DNA of 26,560 nt from Saprospiraceae bacterium UBA2329 (lineage in GTDB: Bacteria; Bacteroidota; Bacteroidia; Chitinophagales; Saprospiraceae). This document shows positions 1 to 7,425 of the stretch, one piece after another. A program made the translations under genes and the position numbers. Location: assembly GCA_002344975.1 (NCBI GenBank), contig DDUV01000057.1, positions 82,278 through 108,837 on the forward strand, given 5' to 3'. Each line of letters starts with the position of its first letter. Within the stretch, counting starts at the first letter, position 1. The notes beneath the pieces are model-generated. The model ran no database searches. It saw only the letters and a program-made list of their open reading frames with translations, and was not told where the DNA came from.

Positions 1-56
1 ATTTCGGATTCCTGATTTCGGATTCCCGATTTCGAATTCCCGATTTCGAATTTCGG
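1..56. repeat. 14-bp tandem repeat, four copies
   Basis: Four consecutive 14-bp units start at 1, 15, 29 and 43, with consensus ATTTCGRATTCCYG. The fourth is degenerate at its end. The array probably continues beyond the left edge of the window. The first 17 bases reappear, reverse-complemented, at 16064-16080 inside the GT39 glycosyltransferase gene, so this is a dispersed repeat family and not a local slippage product. Confidence 0.9.
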
Positions 57-292
57 GGGTAGTGAAAAGGCGACTCTGCATGTTTTAGCCCCGCAGTCAC
101 CCCTTCCCTAAGCTGGAGAAAACCGCCCCCGCAAGTCAGGGCGCAACCGGAAGTTACGGCCTGACTCCGACGCTGAAAGACGCGGATTCTTATGATCGTT
201 TGTGCCCCCTCTCCGAGCAGCGGAAATCATAAAAACCATAAAGATCAGCGTCAAAAAACAAAGCGTGGTTTTCGCGTTCCGGTTTTCGGCTT
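57..292. other. Non-coding stretch without recognisable gene
   Basis: I see no convincing coding frame here. The short open frames lack family features and are unlikely to be genes. The only structure noted is an imperfect inverted repeat, AGTCAGG at 134-140 against CCTGACT at 160-166, which could form a hairpin with a 19-nt loop. There is no adjoining T-tract, so I do not call it a terminator. Confidence 0.5.
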
Positions 293-432
293 GCAGATAA
301 ACAACTGCGAAGCAGATTACTACGAAGTAGATGAACTACGAACCGCGCCTCGCGCGGGAAGCAGATTACTGCGCAGCGGATAAACTGCGCAGCAGCTTAC
401 TGCCGAAGGCAGATAAACTGCGCAGCAGATTA
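293..432. repeat. Array of mini-hairpins with GNA triloops
   Basis: Very short inverted repeats, each with a 4-5 bp stem and a GAA or GCA triloop, follow one another: CTGC-GAA-GCAG 305-315, CTAC-GAA-GTAG 320-330, CTGC-GCA-GCGG 369-379, CTGC-GCA-GCAG 385-395, CTGCC-GAA-GGCAG 400-412, and CTGC-GCA-GCAG 418-428. A longer hairpin, CCGCGC-CTC-GCGCGG, lies at 343-357. The linkers are ATTA, ATAAA or CTTA, and from 365 on they largely alternate. The last ATTA linker (429-432) supplies the TAA stop codon of the minus-strand ABC permease, so the array abuts that gene exactly. Stem sequence varies while pairing is kept. Confidence 0.85.
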
Positions 433-1749
433 CTCCTTATAAAACATCCACTTGCCCAGTTCCTTCAGCGTCACCTTTTTGCCATACATCAGGATGCCTA
501 CACGGTAAATGCGCCCCGACAACCACACAAAGAACACCGATGCGGCAGCCAGCAATACCATAGACAAGGCGATTTCCCATAGCGGCGGCCCGAACGCCAA
601 ACGCGCCGGCATGACGATGGGCGAAAACAGGGGGAAGATAGACGACCACACCGCCATACTCGAATTGGGGGCCTGCACGGCAGCCATCATGATGTAAAAT
701 GCCAGCAATACCGGTATGGTGATGGGAATAGTGAGCGATTGCCCTTCGCCGAGGTCGTCGCCCATGGCAGAGCCGACGGCAGCAAACAAGGAGGCGTACA
801 AAAAGTACCCGCCGAGGAAGTAAAATACAAATGCAGGTATCATAAACCACCAGTTGATGCTGTTGATCTCGTGCATGGCCAACCCGATCATGGCTTGCAT
901 GTCGTCGGGGTTTATTTCAGCGGCGTTCATGTTGGCCGAGGCGTTCATAGCAGATGCATCCATGCCGAATGCAAGGCTGGCGCCCATACTGATGAGCGGA
1001 ATGAGAATGGCCCAGATGGCAAATTGCGTAAGCCCCACCGCACCCACGCCGATGATCTTGCCCAGCATGAGTTCAAAGGGCCGCACGGAGGAAATCATCA
1101 CCTCTACAATGCGGGTGGTTTTTTCCTCCATCACACTGCGCATAATCATCATACCATAAATAAATACAGCCATGTACATGATGATGCCCATGATAAAACC
1201 AATACCCGATGCAATGGCGCTGGTCATCACCGAGGCGTCTTGCCCGCCCTGCTTCAGCGGCTCGGGGTCGAGTTCAATGCGGGTATCCAAGGCTGCCAAT
1301 TGTTTGGGATCCAATTGCAGACTTTTGATTTTGTAATCGCGTATCGCCTCGCCAAGACGGTTTTTAATGGCCATTTCGATGTCGGGCGCGGGCTGTTTTT
1401 CTGAATAGTAAAACCCGGTATAGCGGCCTGCAAGCACGTCCTTGAGCGGCGGCAATACGAGGATGCCATCGTAGTCGGTGTCGGGCAGGGTGTTGCGCAT
1501 TTCGTCGAGGGATTTGTCTTCAAATTTGAAAAACAAGTTTTGCTCGTCTTTAATGCTGCCGCCGAGGATGTTGTCGTGGTCCAGAATGGCCACCTTGCTC
1601 ACATCGTCGCTTTTGTAAGAAAAAATGACGCCCACTACCACAAAAAGCAGGGCGAAACCAAGTGGCGTGAGAAAAGTAGCGATGATGAAGGAGCGGCGCG
1701 TAACGCGGGTAAGGTATTCGCGCCGGATGATGATGCCGAGTTTTTTCAT
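430..1749 (-). CDS. ABC-2 type exporter permease (NatB/YhaP-like)
   Basis: This is the membrane subunit of an ABC exporter in the COG1668 Na+-efflux/drug-export permease group. The 439-residue protein begins with a short basic segment (MKKLGIIIRREY) and one N-terminal membrane helix. A large extracytoplasmic domain follows (about residues 45-175), and then a block of roughly five hydrophobic helices to the end. The motif EEKTTRIVEVMISSVRP near residue 210 is characteristic of this family. The ATG overlaps the stop codon of the upstream ATPase gene as ATGA, indicating translational coupling and a two-gene operon. The substrate cannot be told from sequence; Na+ is the textbook example, but lipids, peptides or drugs are equally possible. 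Its stop codon lies inside the last linker of a hairpin array (293-432). Confidence 0.9.
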   Translation of the reverse strand: MKKLGIIIRREYLTRVTRRSFIIATFLTPLGFALLFVVVGVIFSYKSDDVSKVAILDHDNILGGSIKDEQNLFFKFEDKSLDEMRNTLPDTDYDGILVLPPLKDVLAGRYTGFYYSEKQPAPDIEMAIKNRLGEAIRDYKIKSLQLDPKQLAALDTRIELDPEPLKQGGQDASVMTSAIASGIGFIMGIIMYMAVFIYGMMIMRSVMEEKTTRIVEVMISSVRPFELMLGKIIGVGAVGLTQFAIWAILIPLISMGASLAFGMDASAMNASANMNAAEINPDDMQAMIGLAMHEINSINWWFMIPAFVFYFLGGYFLYASLFAAVGSAMGDDLGEGQSLTIPITIPVLLAFYIMMAAVQAPNSSMAVWSSIFPLFSPIVMPARLAFGPPLWEIALSMVLLAAASVFFVWLSGRIYRVGILMYGKKVTLKELGKWMFYKE

Positions 1750-2663
1750 TGTGCTGCTTCGTTTGAGGCGCCCACTCTGCCGATGAAGATTTCGTTGAGG
1801 GAGGGCAGGATTTCGTTGAAAGCGTGAATTTCGAGGCCTTTGTCCAAAAAGAATTTGAGCAGGGCATTGGGCGACTGGCCCTCCGCCATTTTTACGGTCA
1901 CATAGCCGGGCTTGAAGTCGGTGACGGCGGCCTGCGATGCGAAATCAGAGGGCAGCTCGCCTTCAAAATCAATGCGAAAGAGATTTTCTTTGAACTGATT
2001 TTTAATGTCTTTCACGGAGCCGTTGAGAATTACCGAGCCTTTGTTGATGAGGACGATGTTTTCACAAATTTCCTCCACCTGCTCCATGCGGTGCGTCGAA
2101 AAGAGGATGCTCACGCCCTTTTGGCGCAATTCCTCAATTTCGTCTTTGATGAGGTTGGTATTGATGGGGTCGAGGCCGGAAAATGGTTCATCCAGAATGA
2201 GCAATTTGGGCCGGTGCAATACAGTGGCGATAAACTGTATTTTTTGTTGCATCCCCTTCGACAGCTCTTCCACTTTTTTATTCCACCAGTCGCGGATTTC
2301 AAACTTCTCAAACCAGTAAGCCAGTTCCTTTTGAGCGGCGGCTTTGTCCAAGCCTTTCAGTTGACCGAGGTAGAGCAAATGCTCGCCCACCTTCATTTTT
2401 TTGTAGAGGCCGCGCTCTTCCGGCATGTAGCCGATGTAGTCCGGGTGGCGGCTGTTGAGTGGCACTCCGTCTAATCTCACTGAACCGGCATCGGCTCTGG
2501 TAATGGTGGTGATGATGCGGATGAGCGAGGTTTTGCCGGCGCCGTTGGGGCCTAAAAGGCCAAAAATACTGCCTTTGGGCACCTCGAAACTGACGCGATT
2601 GACGGCAGTGTAATTGCCGTAGGTTTTCAGCACGCCGTCTAATTCTAGAATGTTTTCTGCCAT
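1746..2663 (-). CDS. ABC exporter ATP-binding subunit (NatA-like)
   Basis: This is the cytoplasmic ATPase that powers the adjoining permease. Visible motifs are Walker A GPNGAGKT (residues 38-45), a GYMPEERG segment where the Q-loop is expected (about 78-84, typical of this subfamily), the signature LSKGM (134-138), Walker B LLILDEP (154-160), a D-loop SGLD, and an H-loop STHRME near 190. The 305-residue length, with an accessory C-terminal domain ending in LNEIFIGRVG, matches DUF4162-bearing NatA-type ATPases. ATG at 2663 is the natural start, since the conserved nucleotide-binding fold begins about ten residues later. It is the first gene of the operon, with the permease gene overlapping its end. 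No strong promoter was found in the 124-bp upstream gap; TACTTTAG there is only a weak match to the Bacteroidota -7 box. Confidence 0.93.
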   Translation of the reverse strand: MAENILELDGVLKTYGNYTAVNRVSFEVPKGSIFGLLGPNGAGKTSLIRIITTITRADAGSVRLDGVPLNSRHPDYIGYMPEERGLYKKMKVGEHLLYLGQLKGLDKAAAQKELAYWFEKFEIRDWWNKKVEELSKGMQQKIQFIATVLHRPKLLILDEPFSGLDPINTNLIKDEIEELRQKGVSILFSTHRMEQVEEICENIVLINKGSVILNGSVKDIKNQFKENLFRIDFEGELPSDFASQAAVTDFKPGYVTVKMAEGQSPNALLKFFLDKGLEIHAFNEILPSLNEIFIGRVGASNEAAQ

Positions 2664-2787
2664 AATCGTCCCTGAGTTGTGATTTTGGTTGCTAAAGTAA
2701 CAAAAGCCATCGCCTGGCCGGCCCGATTTTCTGATGGAGGGCTGTTTTTTCTATATATACGACTGCCTTCGGGCGAAGAATGACCAC

Positions 2788-3693
2788 TTACCTCATTTTC
2801 CAGATGCACAATACGGCGGGACCTTCTTTGCCCTCGCTTGCGATGTAGAGATTGCCCTGTGGGTCGAAACAAATGCCTTCGGGCTGCTCCAGCAGGTCTT
2901 TATCGAAGCGATGCAGCGCCAGCAATTGCCCTTTCGGGGAATACACGGCCAGCAGGCGACCCGGCCCGGAAAGGATGTACCAGTGCTCCAGCGAGGGATG
3001 TACGGCAATGCCCGATGGACTGAAACGCAGGCTGCCCGGAGGCTCGGCGCGGTTCAGGTATTCGAGTATTTTCTCTTGGCGGGGCGTGGCTGGGTTGCGT
3101 TGGAGGAAGTCGAGCATATCGCTGAGCCGGAGAACGAGGGCTGGCTGTTCGGACATAGTCATATTTCCCAAATTCCAGGCATACACATGCTTTTCGCCTT
3201 GCGGCAACTGAGGCGGCGCAGCTTTGCAGGCCATGAGCAATTGTCGGTTTTGGGAAACGGCGGTGAGGCCCTCCACGTCGTAGGTTTTGTCAATATGGCT
3301 TTTGAACTTGAGCGCAGTTGCCGTACCATCGGGGGCAAATGTGATGCGATGCAAAGTGCCCGTACTCTTGATGGCGTACACCGTGTCGCCCACTGCGGCC
3401 ACTCCTTCAAAGTCGCCGTCGTCGGCAAAATTTATGCGTTGCAGTATGCCGCCGGTTGCAGGGTCAAGGCGGTAGATGATGCCCTGCTCATCCTGTACGG
3501 CCAAGAGGTATTTCTCGCCGGGCGCCCACTCCAAACCGGAGATTTCCAGCAGTTCGGGCGCGAGTTCCGTGCGGCGTTCGGGCTTGTCCAAGTGGTAAGG
3601 CAATGCAGCATTTTGGGCCGTGGTGCGGCATCCGGAGCAGCACCAGAGGGCGAGGCAGAGGAGGAGCAGACGGGAAGCGTTCAACTTTTGCAT
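2788..3693 (-). CDS. SdiA-regulated/YjiK-type beta-propeller lipoprotein
   Basis: This is a predicted lipoprotein of 301 residues resembling the SdiA-regulated (YjiK) beta-propeller superfamily. The first 22 residues form a lipoprotein signal (MQKLNASRLLLLCLALWCCS then GC). Repeated blade-like motifs follow, such as EISGLEWAPGEKYLLAVQDEQG, DFEGVAAVGDTVYAI, YDVEGLTAV and EQPEGICFDPQGNLYIASEG. I place the start at 3693 and not at the upstream in-frame start at 3849. The shorter form begins directly with the signal peptide, and a good promoter (TACCTTTG, 3698-3705) lies inside the longer form. The molecular role of this family is unknown, although the propeller resembles phytase-like and NHL folds. 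The gene stands alone, running in the same direction as the ABC operon 124 bp downstream. Confidence 0.8.
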   Translation of the reverse strand: MQKLNASRLLLLCLALWCCSGCRTTAQNAALPYHLDKPERRTELAPELLEISGLEWAPGEKYLLAVQDEQGIIYRLDPATGGILQRINFADDGDFEGVAAVGDTVYAIKSTGTLHRITFAPDGTATALKFKSHIDKTYDVEGLTAVSQNRQLLMACKAAPPQLPQGEKHVYAWNLGNMTMSEQPALVLRLSDMLDFLQRNPATPRQEKILEYLNRAEPPGSLRFSPSGIAVHPSLEHWYILSGPGRLLAVYSPKGQLLALHRFDKDLLEQPEGICFDPQGNLYIASEGKEGPAVLCIWKMR

Positions 3694-3697
3694 CAGG

Positions 3698-3725
3698 CAA
3701 AGGTAGGGAAAAAAATCCCCTCCAA
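3698..3725 (-). promoter_or_regulatory. Bacteroidota promoter for the propeller lipoprotein
   Basis: Read on the minus strand, TTG (3723-3725), a 17-nt spacer and TACCTTTG (3698-3705) match the Bacteroidota -33/-7 arrangement (TTTG, about 19 nt, TAnnTTTG). Only four bases separate the -7 box from the ATG at 3693, so the transcript would have almost no leader. Confidence 0.7.
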
Positions 3726-3927
3726 CATATTCCATGGACTGACCGTAGCGGCGCTCCGAATCCGGGCATCCCGGCCTCCGTAGATAAGCCGGGCGTGAAC
3801 GGGTGTGCCGGCGGGCGCATGTTTTTGAAAAAAGAGGTTTAGTGTACAAACACAGCTACGACCACTCTTATGCAAATATAAAATTCAATTTTCGATTTGC
3901 ATAAAAGTAGAAAAAGTTGAACCACCT

Positions 3928-3998
3928 GAGCCGATTACTCATGCTAATCGGCTCAAAAAAGGAGTATATTTGAGCCGATTAATACAAAAAATCGGCTC
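3928..3998 (+). promoter_or_regulatory. Twin palindromic operators around a -7 box
   Basis: Two 27-bp palindromes share the geometry GAGCCGATTA, 7 nt, TAATCGGCTC. One is at 3928-3954 and is perfect. The other is at 3972-3998 and has one mismatch in its right arm. Their centres are 44 bp apart. A -7 box, TATATTTG (3965-3972), lies between them, and the second palindrome fills the whole space from that box to the ATG at 3999. A dimeric repressor bound there would block transcription initiation. I infer autoregulation by the lost DNA-binding part of the following Fic gene. Confidence 0.75.
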
Positions 3999-4190
3999 AT
4001 GGCTTACAATTGGCAACAGGCAGACTGGCCGCATTTTTCCTACGATGCCTCAAAGTTCGAGCAGGCAGCATCCGTTTTTATCCAAAAATCCGCTTATGCA
4101 CAGGGCGTTCTGGATGGAACGGAGGCGGCCGGGCAAGAGCAGTCCATACTTGATATGCTGGTGCGGGAAGAAGCACCGGGTATCAGGTGA
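3999..4190 (+). pseudogene. Truncated Fic (DUF4172-type) gene remnant
   Basis: The 63-residue product starts MAYNWQQADWPHFSYDAS and continues to ILDMLVREE. This resembles the N-terminal DUF4172 segment found before the Fic (AMPylase) domain in many bacterial Fic proteins, which are usually about 370 residues long. The resemblance ends near residue 57, just before the expected inhibitory-helix region, and a stop follows at 4188-4190. The Fic core motif HPFxxGNG is absent from the window. In another frame the sequence after the break reads GYQVNLDA, which could be the tail of a C-terminal winged-helix domain. A large internal deletion is therefore possible. The promoter and operators upstream look intact, so a short peptide may still be made. 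Confidence 0.65.
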
Positions 4191-4246
4191 ATCTGGATGC
4201 CTGAGGCGGGTGGGCAGTTTTTACAAATGCTGAGTTGTGGAATATT

Positions 4247-5722
4247 CTAATTTGAACCCGCTTCCGGCTGGAAGATGTCGAACACCTTGCTGATCCCTTC
4301 CTGCGTATCGGAAAGCACGATGAGTACATCTTCGGTTTCCAGTTCGGTAGCCCCATTGGGCGTAATATACTTCCCCTCTCTTTGGATCATGGCAATGATC
4401 GCAGATTTTGGAAAATTCAACTCTACAATTTTTTTCCCGACGGCAGTGCAAGTATCACTCAGTCTGATTTCTTTCATGATGGCTTTGGGCATTTCTGCCA
4501 GAAACGCATCGGTTGGGCTTTGCGGTTTCACCTTTTCAGGCAGCCCTACATGCAGCCACTTTGCCACCGCCGTCAGGGTAGTGCCCTGAATCAATACGGA
4601 AGTGACGGAAACGAAAAATACAATGTTGAAAATCATGTCGGCTTTTTCGATGCCTGCCAACATAGGGTACGTTGCAAAAACGATGGGAACGGCGCCCCGC
4701 AGGCCTACCCAGGAGATGTACAATCGTTTCCGCATTTTCATCCGTATGGGCGACAAGCTCAATAGTACTCCTAAAGGCCGCGCCACCAACATTAAAAACA
4801 GAGAAATGAGTAGCCCTATGCCGATGTATGGCGTCATTTGGGTAGGGAATACCAGCAATCCCAAAGTAAGGAACAATACAATCTGCATGAGCCAGGCCAA
4901 ACCGTCGAACATTTTCAGAATGGATTTTTTGTGTATCAGGTTTTGATTGCCCAAATACACAGAACAGATGTAAATGGCCAGGAATCCATTGCCTCCGATG
5001 AAATCGGTTGCTGAAAAAGTAATGAACATCAAAGCGATTACCAAAACAGGGTACAAGCCTTCAAAATCGAGTTTGATTTTATTGATCACAATTTTACTCA
5101 AATGCCCGAATGCAAAACCCAGTAAAGTGCCTATCACCATCTGGCGGAGAAATAAAGGAATGATAGACCAGGCGCTCATATCCTGGTGGACCACGAGGCT
5201 GAGAAACGAGATCGTGAGCACATACGCCACGGGGTCGTTGCTGCCGCTTTCGAGTTCCAAGGTGGGGCGAATGTTGTGCTTGAGTGCCAGGCTTTTAGAA
5301 CGCAATACGGAAAAAACCGCAGCGGCGTCGGTAGAAGACACAATGGAGCCGAGTAACATACTTTCGTAAAAAGTGAAGTCTGTTATAAACCAAACAAACA
5401 TACCCAGCGAAACCGCCGTCATAATCACTCCAAGCGTAGAAAGAATGACGCCCTCCCGCAATATGGGCTTTACGGAGTTCCAGTTGGTATCTAAGCCGCC
5501 TGAAAACAAAATGAAATTCAATGATACCACCCCGATGAACTGGGCAATTTTAGGGTCATTGAATTGAATGCCGCCAATACCATCAGAACCGGCCAACATA
5601 CCTATGCCCAAAAAAAGGATCAAGGTAGGCACCCCGAATTTATAGGATGTCTTGCCCGCTATGATGCTCACCAAGAGCAGAATAGACCCCACCAATAGGA
5701 TATTCTCAATCGTCAGATTCAT
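4247..5722 (-). CDS. CPA1 K+(Na+)/H+ antiporter, NhaP2-like
   Basis: This is an inner-membrane cation/proton antiporter of 491 residues. About a dozen hydrophobic helices are followed by a cytoplasmic tail (from about residue 390) that resembles a TrkA_C ligand-binding domain (GKKIVELNFPKSAIIAMIQR, then TELETEDVLIVLSD). The antiporter core motifs SSTDAAAVFS (129-138) and ESGSNDP (158-164) carry the conserved Asp/Asn-Asp residues. The layout matches the potassium/proton antiporter CvrA/NhaP2, which ejects K+ in exchange for H+; Na+ cannot be excluded. I chose MNLTIEN at 5722 over the in-frame ATG at 5746 because the first helix starts there and an A-rich purine stretch precedes it. The gene is transcribed alone from its own promoter, and the TrkH/KtrA uptake genes lie upstream on the same strand. 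Confidence 0.87.
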   Translation of the reverse strand: MNLTIENILLVGSILLLVSIIAGKTSYKFGVPTLILFLGIGMLAGSDGIGGIQFNDPKIAQFIGVVSLNFILFSGGLDTNWNSVKPILREGVILSTLGVIMTAVSLGMFVWFITDFTFYESMLLGSIVSSTDAAAVFSVLRSKSLALKHNIRPTLELESGSNDPVAYVLTISFLSLVVHQDMSAWSIIPLFLRQMVIGTLLGFAFGHLSKIVINKIKLDFEGLYPVLVIALMFITFSATDFIGGNGFLAIYICSVYLGNQNLIHKKSILKMFDGLAWLMQIVLFLTLGLLVFPTQMTPYIGIGLLISLFLMLVARPLGVLLSLSPIRMKMRKRLYISWVGLRGAVPIVFATYPMLAGIEKADMIFNIVFFVSVTSVLIQGTTLTAVAKWLHVGLPEKVKPQSPTDAFLAEMPKAIMKEIRLSDTCTAVGKKIVELNFPKSAIIAMIQREGKYITPNGATELETEDVLIVLSDTQEGISKVFDIFQPEAGSN

Positions 5723-5776
5723 CTCTTTTTTGTATTCATCCGGCACAAAAGAATCAATAATTATCTATGTAGTGGC

Positions 5777-5808
5777 CAAAGATAAACTATACACATCTGA
5801 ATACCAAA
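5777..5808 (-). promoter_or_regulatory. Promoter of the antiporter gene
   Basis: On the minus strand, TTTG (5805-5808), a 20-nt spacer and TATCTTTG (5777-5784) form a good Bacteroidota promoter. The -33 element coincides with the T-tract of the terminator of the upstream gene. The predicted leader is about 45 nt. Confidence 0.75.
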
Positions 5809-5834
5809 AAGCCCCGCAGGTGATCTGCGAGGCT
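5805..5834 (-). terminator. Rho-independent terminator of the upstream small gene
   Basis: On the minus strand, AGCC-t-CGCAG pairs with CTGCG-g-GGCT (arms at 5825-5834 and 5810-5819) around a 5-nt loop, followed by TTTTTGG. It lies 23 bp beyond the stop codon of the gene ending at 5857. Confidence 0.75.
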
Positions 5835-5856
5835 CGTCTTTGGTTGTATTTGGGAG

Positions 5857-6315
5857 TTATTTCAAGGCTGCCCCCACGATCTGCGCCCATTTCTCCAAGA
5901 GTTGAAGCTCTCCAGTGAGCTGGACATCGGTTTCCTGATTATAAAATTCCAGTTGTATTTCCGGTTGTCCGTTGCCGGCAGGCAGGAGCGCCAACGCAAG
6001 CTGATCTATGACCCGGTTGTTGTCCACAGTACGGGCATTGTTGACGGAGCGGCAAGATTTGATGCTTTGCAGGCGGATGTGCTGAGCAGCATCATTTTTT
6101 ATAAAATACAAAACACGCGCTTCATCGTCTATCCCGATGGCGGCATCGCGCATACAATCGTGGCGGGCGATCTTGCCGCCCTGCTGTGCTGCTGCCGCCT
6201 GGAGCGATTGCAAAAGTTGTTTCTGGCGTTTGCGCCGGCCGCTGCCTAATAATACAAAAGGTAGGATACAAAGAATGATGATGATAACCCCGGTGATGAT
6301 GGTTCCCATTTCCAT
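5857..6315 (-). CDS. Small single-helix membrane protein of unknown function
   Basis: I do not recognise a family. The 152-residue product begins MEMGTIITGVIIIILCILPF, an N-terminal membrane anchor, followed by a basic stop-transfer stretch GSGRRKRQK. A soluble, probably cytoplasmic domain of about 120 residues follows, ending in ELQLLEKWAQIVGAALK. The in-frame ATG at 6348 would add eleven residues (MSIFHPKKIII). I prefer 6315 because the hydrophobic segment starts there, but the choice is uncertain. A clear rho-independent terminator sits just after the stop, which supports it as a real transcribed gene and as the last gene of its unit. It may be transcribed with the secreted protein gene upstream (6438-6818), 122 bp away. 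Confidence 0.6.
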   Translation of the reverse strand: MEMGTIITGVIIIILCILPFVLLGSGRRKRQKQLLQSLQAAAAQQGGKIARHDCMRDAAIGIDDEARVLYFIKNDAAQHIRLQSIKSCRSVNNARTVDNNRVIDQLALALLPAGNGQPEIQLEFYNQETDVQLTGELQLLEKWAQIVGAALK

Positions 6316-6437
6316 GATGATGATTTTTTTTGGATGGAATATGCTCAATAATCAGCATCGGCCCGACGGAGGCGCCAGGCGGGTACGAACAGCGAGATTT
6401 TGAGGATGCTATACAAAATCGCTGTTGCTGAAGAGCA

Positions 6438-6818
6438 TTACCAAAAATAATGGAAAGGGAAAATGAGGTCGGATTTTCGCAAATGCACCGGAAAGCCGGC
6501 AGTCTGGCGAAGGTAACAGGCCAGTAAAACTGCGCCGGCCAATGCTTCCGACTGCTCCACGGCAGACAAGCCATGCAGCAGCAATTTGGTGCTTGCAGGA
6601 GCATCGCTTTGCCGGGCCGGCAGGGTGAAGGTGCTTGATTGTGGGAGGCTGTACAGCCAGTCGCCCGAAACCACCGAAAACTGCATCCCCCTCGTGTGGC
6701 CGGTATCGCCCAACGGCGGCTGCTCGGCGCGCAAGGCTGCGCTGCTTGCGGGCAATGCCACAAAGACGTAGAGCAATGCCAACGAAAAGGAAGCGATTTG
6801 TTTGATTGGTGATTTCAC
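6438..6818 (-). CDS. Small secreted protein of unknown function, GTG start
   Basis: No family is recognised. The 126-residue product has a typical signal peptide (MKSPIKQIASFSLALLYVFV, then ALPASSA, cleavage near residue 27) and a mature part of about 100 residues without obvious repeats or metal sites. The start codon is GTG at 6818. A -7 box, TAACTTTG (6823-6830), lies only four bases before it. The alternative frames across this region have no signal or family features. It sits between the YdeI-like gene and a small membrane protein gene on the same strand. The envelope location is inferred from the signal peptide alone. Confidence 0.5.
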   Translation of the reverse strand: MKSPIKQIASFSLALLYVFVALPASSAALRAEQPPLGDTGHTRGMQFSVVSGDWLYSLPQSSTFTLPARQSDAPASTKLLLHGLSAVEQSEALAGAVLLACYLRQTAGFPVHLRKSDLIFPFHYFW

Positions 6819-6822
6819 GGCG

Positions 6823-6830
6823 CAAAGTTA
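6823..6830 (-). promoter_or_regulatory. -7 promoter box overlapping the YdeI-like stop codon
   Basis: TAACTTTG on the minus strand matches TAnnTTTG. Its first three bases are the TAA stop codon of the upstream gene (6828-6830). The GTG of the next gene follows after four bases, so the transcript would be nearly leaderless. No clear -33 element was found. Confidence 0.5.
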
Positions 6831-7400
6831 TTCTTTGATCGGAACAGTGCCGTACATTTTTCCCTGCGCCGTCATTTTGATGAGGTAGTTCAATCGTTTT
6901 TGCGCCTCGGCGCGGCGGCTGTTGCCTCTGACTTCTGCTATCCAGCCTATTTTCAGGCGGCGGTACAGGCGCGGGAAGTTTTGGAAAGTATGCCATACGG
7001 CAGGATCGGCCCGGAGTTGTTCTTCCACCCAGCCGGGGATTTCAAACGGGTCGTCGGGCGAGCCGAGTTGATCGGCAATGGGGGCTACGCCGGCGGGCGT
7101 CATCAGGCCCTGATCTTGCAGTTTCCATATTCGCTGCCGGTTGAGTTCTGACAAAAAACTCTTTTTTCTGCGCGGTGTGATGCGCCGTACCGCGCTTTCT
7201 TCGTCGTATTTTTTAGCAATGCCGTCAATCCAGCCGAAACAAAGGCACTCTTCCACCATATCGTCATACGGCAGAGATGGCTTTCCGCTTGCCTTGAGGA
7301 AGGTGCGCAGCCATATCTCGTTTTTGACGGTATGATGCGCTTCGAGCCAGGCACGCCATTCGGCCCGGTGGGCAGGGTAAAATACTTCGGTGATTTCCAT
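6828..7400 (-). CDS. YdeI/OmpD-associated family protein
   Basis: This 190-residue protein matches the YdeI/OmpD-associated family seen in many Bacteroidota. Hallmarks are an N-terminal FYPAHRAEWRAWLEAHHTVKNEIWL segment, a central YDDMVEECLCFGWIDGIAKKYD block, RRITPRRKKSFLSELNRQRI, and a C-terminal helix rich in basic residues that ends in KRLNYLIKMTAQGKMYG. Members have been linked to antimicrobial or bacteriocin resistance and to stress responses, but the biochemical role is unknown. Start ATG 7400 is chosen because the conserved part begins directly there and the longer frame overlaps the KtrA-like gene. It follows that gene by 25 bp on the same strand, so it probably shares the potassium-uptake transcript. 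Confidence 0.8.
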   Translation of the reverse strand: MEITEVFYPAHRAEWRAWLEAHHTVKNEIWLRTFLKASGKPSLPYDDMVEECLCFGWIDGIAKKYDEESAVRRITPRRKKSFLSELNRQRIWKLQDQGLMTPAGVAPIADQLGSPDDPFEIPGWVEEQLRADPAVWHTFQNFPRLYRRLKIGWIAEVRGNSRRAEAQKRLNYLIKMTAQGKMYGTVPIKE

Positions 7401-7425
7401 AGCTGTATTTTGCGGTCCCGGCGGC

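Noticed and set aside
29..56. TTCGAATTCC resembling a tRNA T-loop
   Set aside because: It is part of a 14-bp tandem repeat. No acceptor, D or anticodon stems surround it.
300..430. Regularly spaced repeats reminiscent of a CRISPR array
   Set aside because: Units are 11-13 bp hairpins with 4-5 bp linkers, not 28-36 bp repeats with unique spacers, and there are no cas genes.
2734..3783. Open frame of 349 codons on the plus strand
   Set aside because: It is antisense to the beta-propeller lipoprotein gene, which has a signal peptide, blade motifs and a promoter. The plus-strand translation resembles no family.
2788..3849. Longer form of the beta-propeller protein
   Set aside because: The extra 52 N-terminal residues are basic and unlike a leader. 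The promoter lies within them, and the lipoprotein signal starts at residue 53.
6122..6996. Two alternative minus-strand frames over the small secreted gene
   Set aside because: They overlap the small membrane protein and YdeI-like genes, lack signal or family features, and have no promoter placement as good as the frame starting at 6818.
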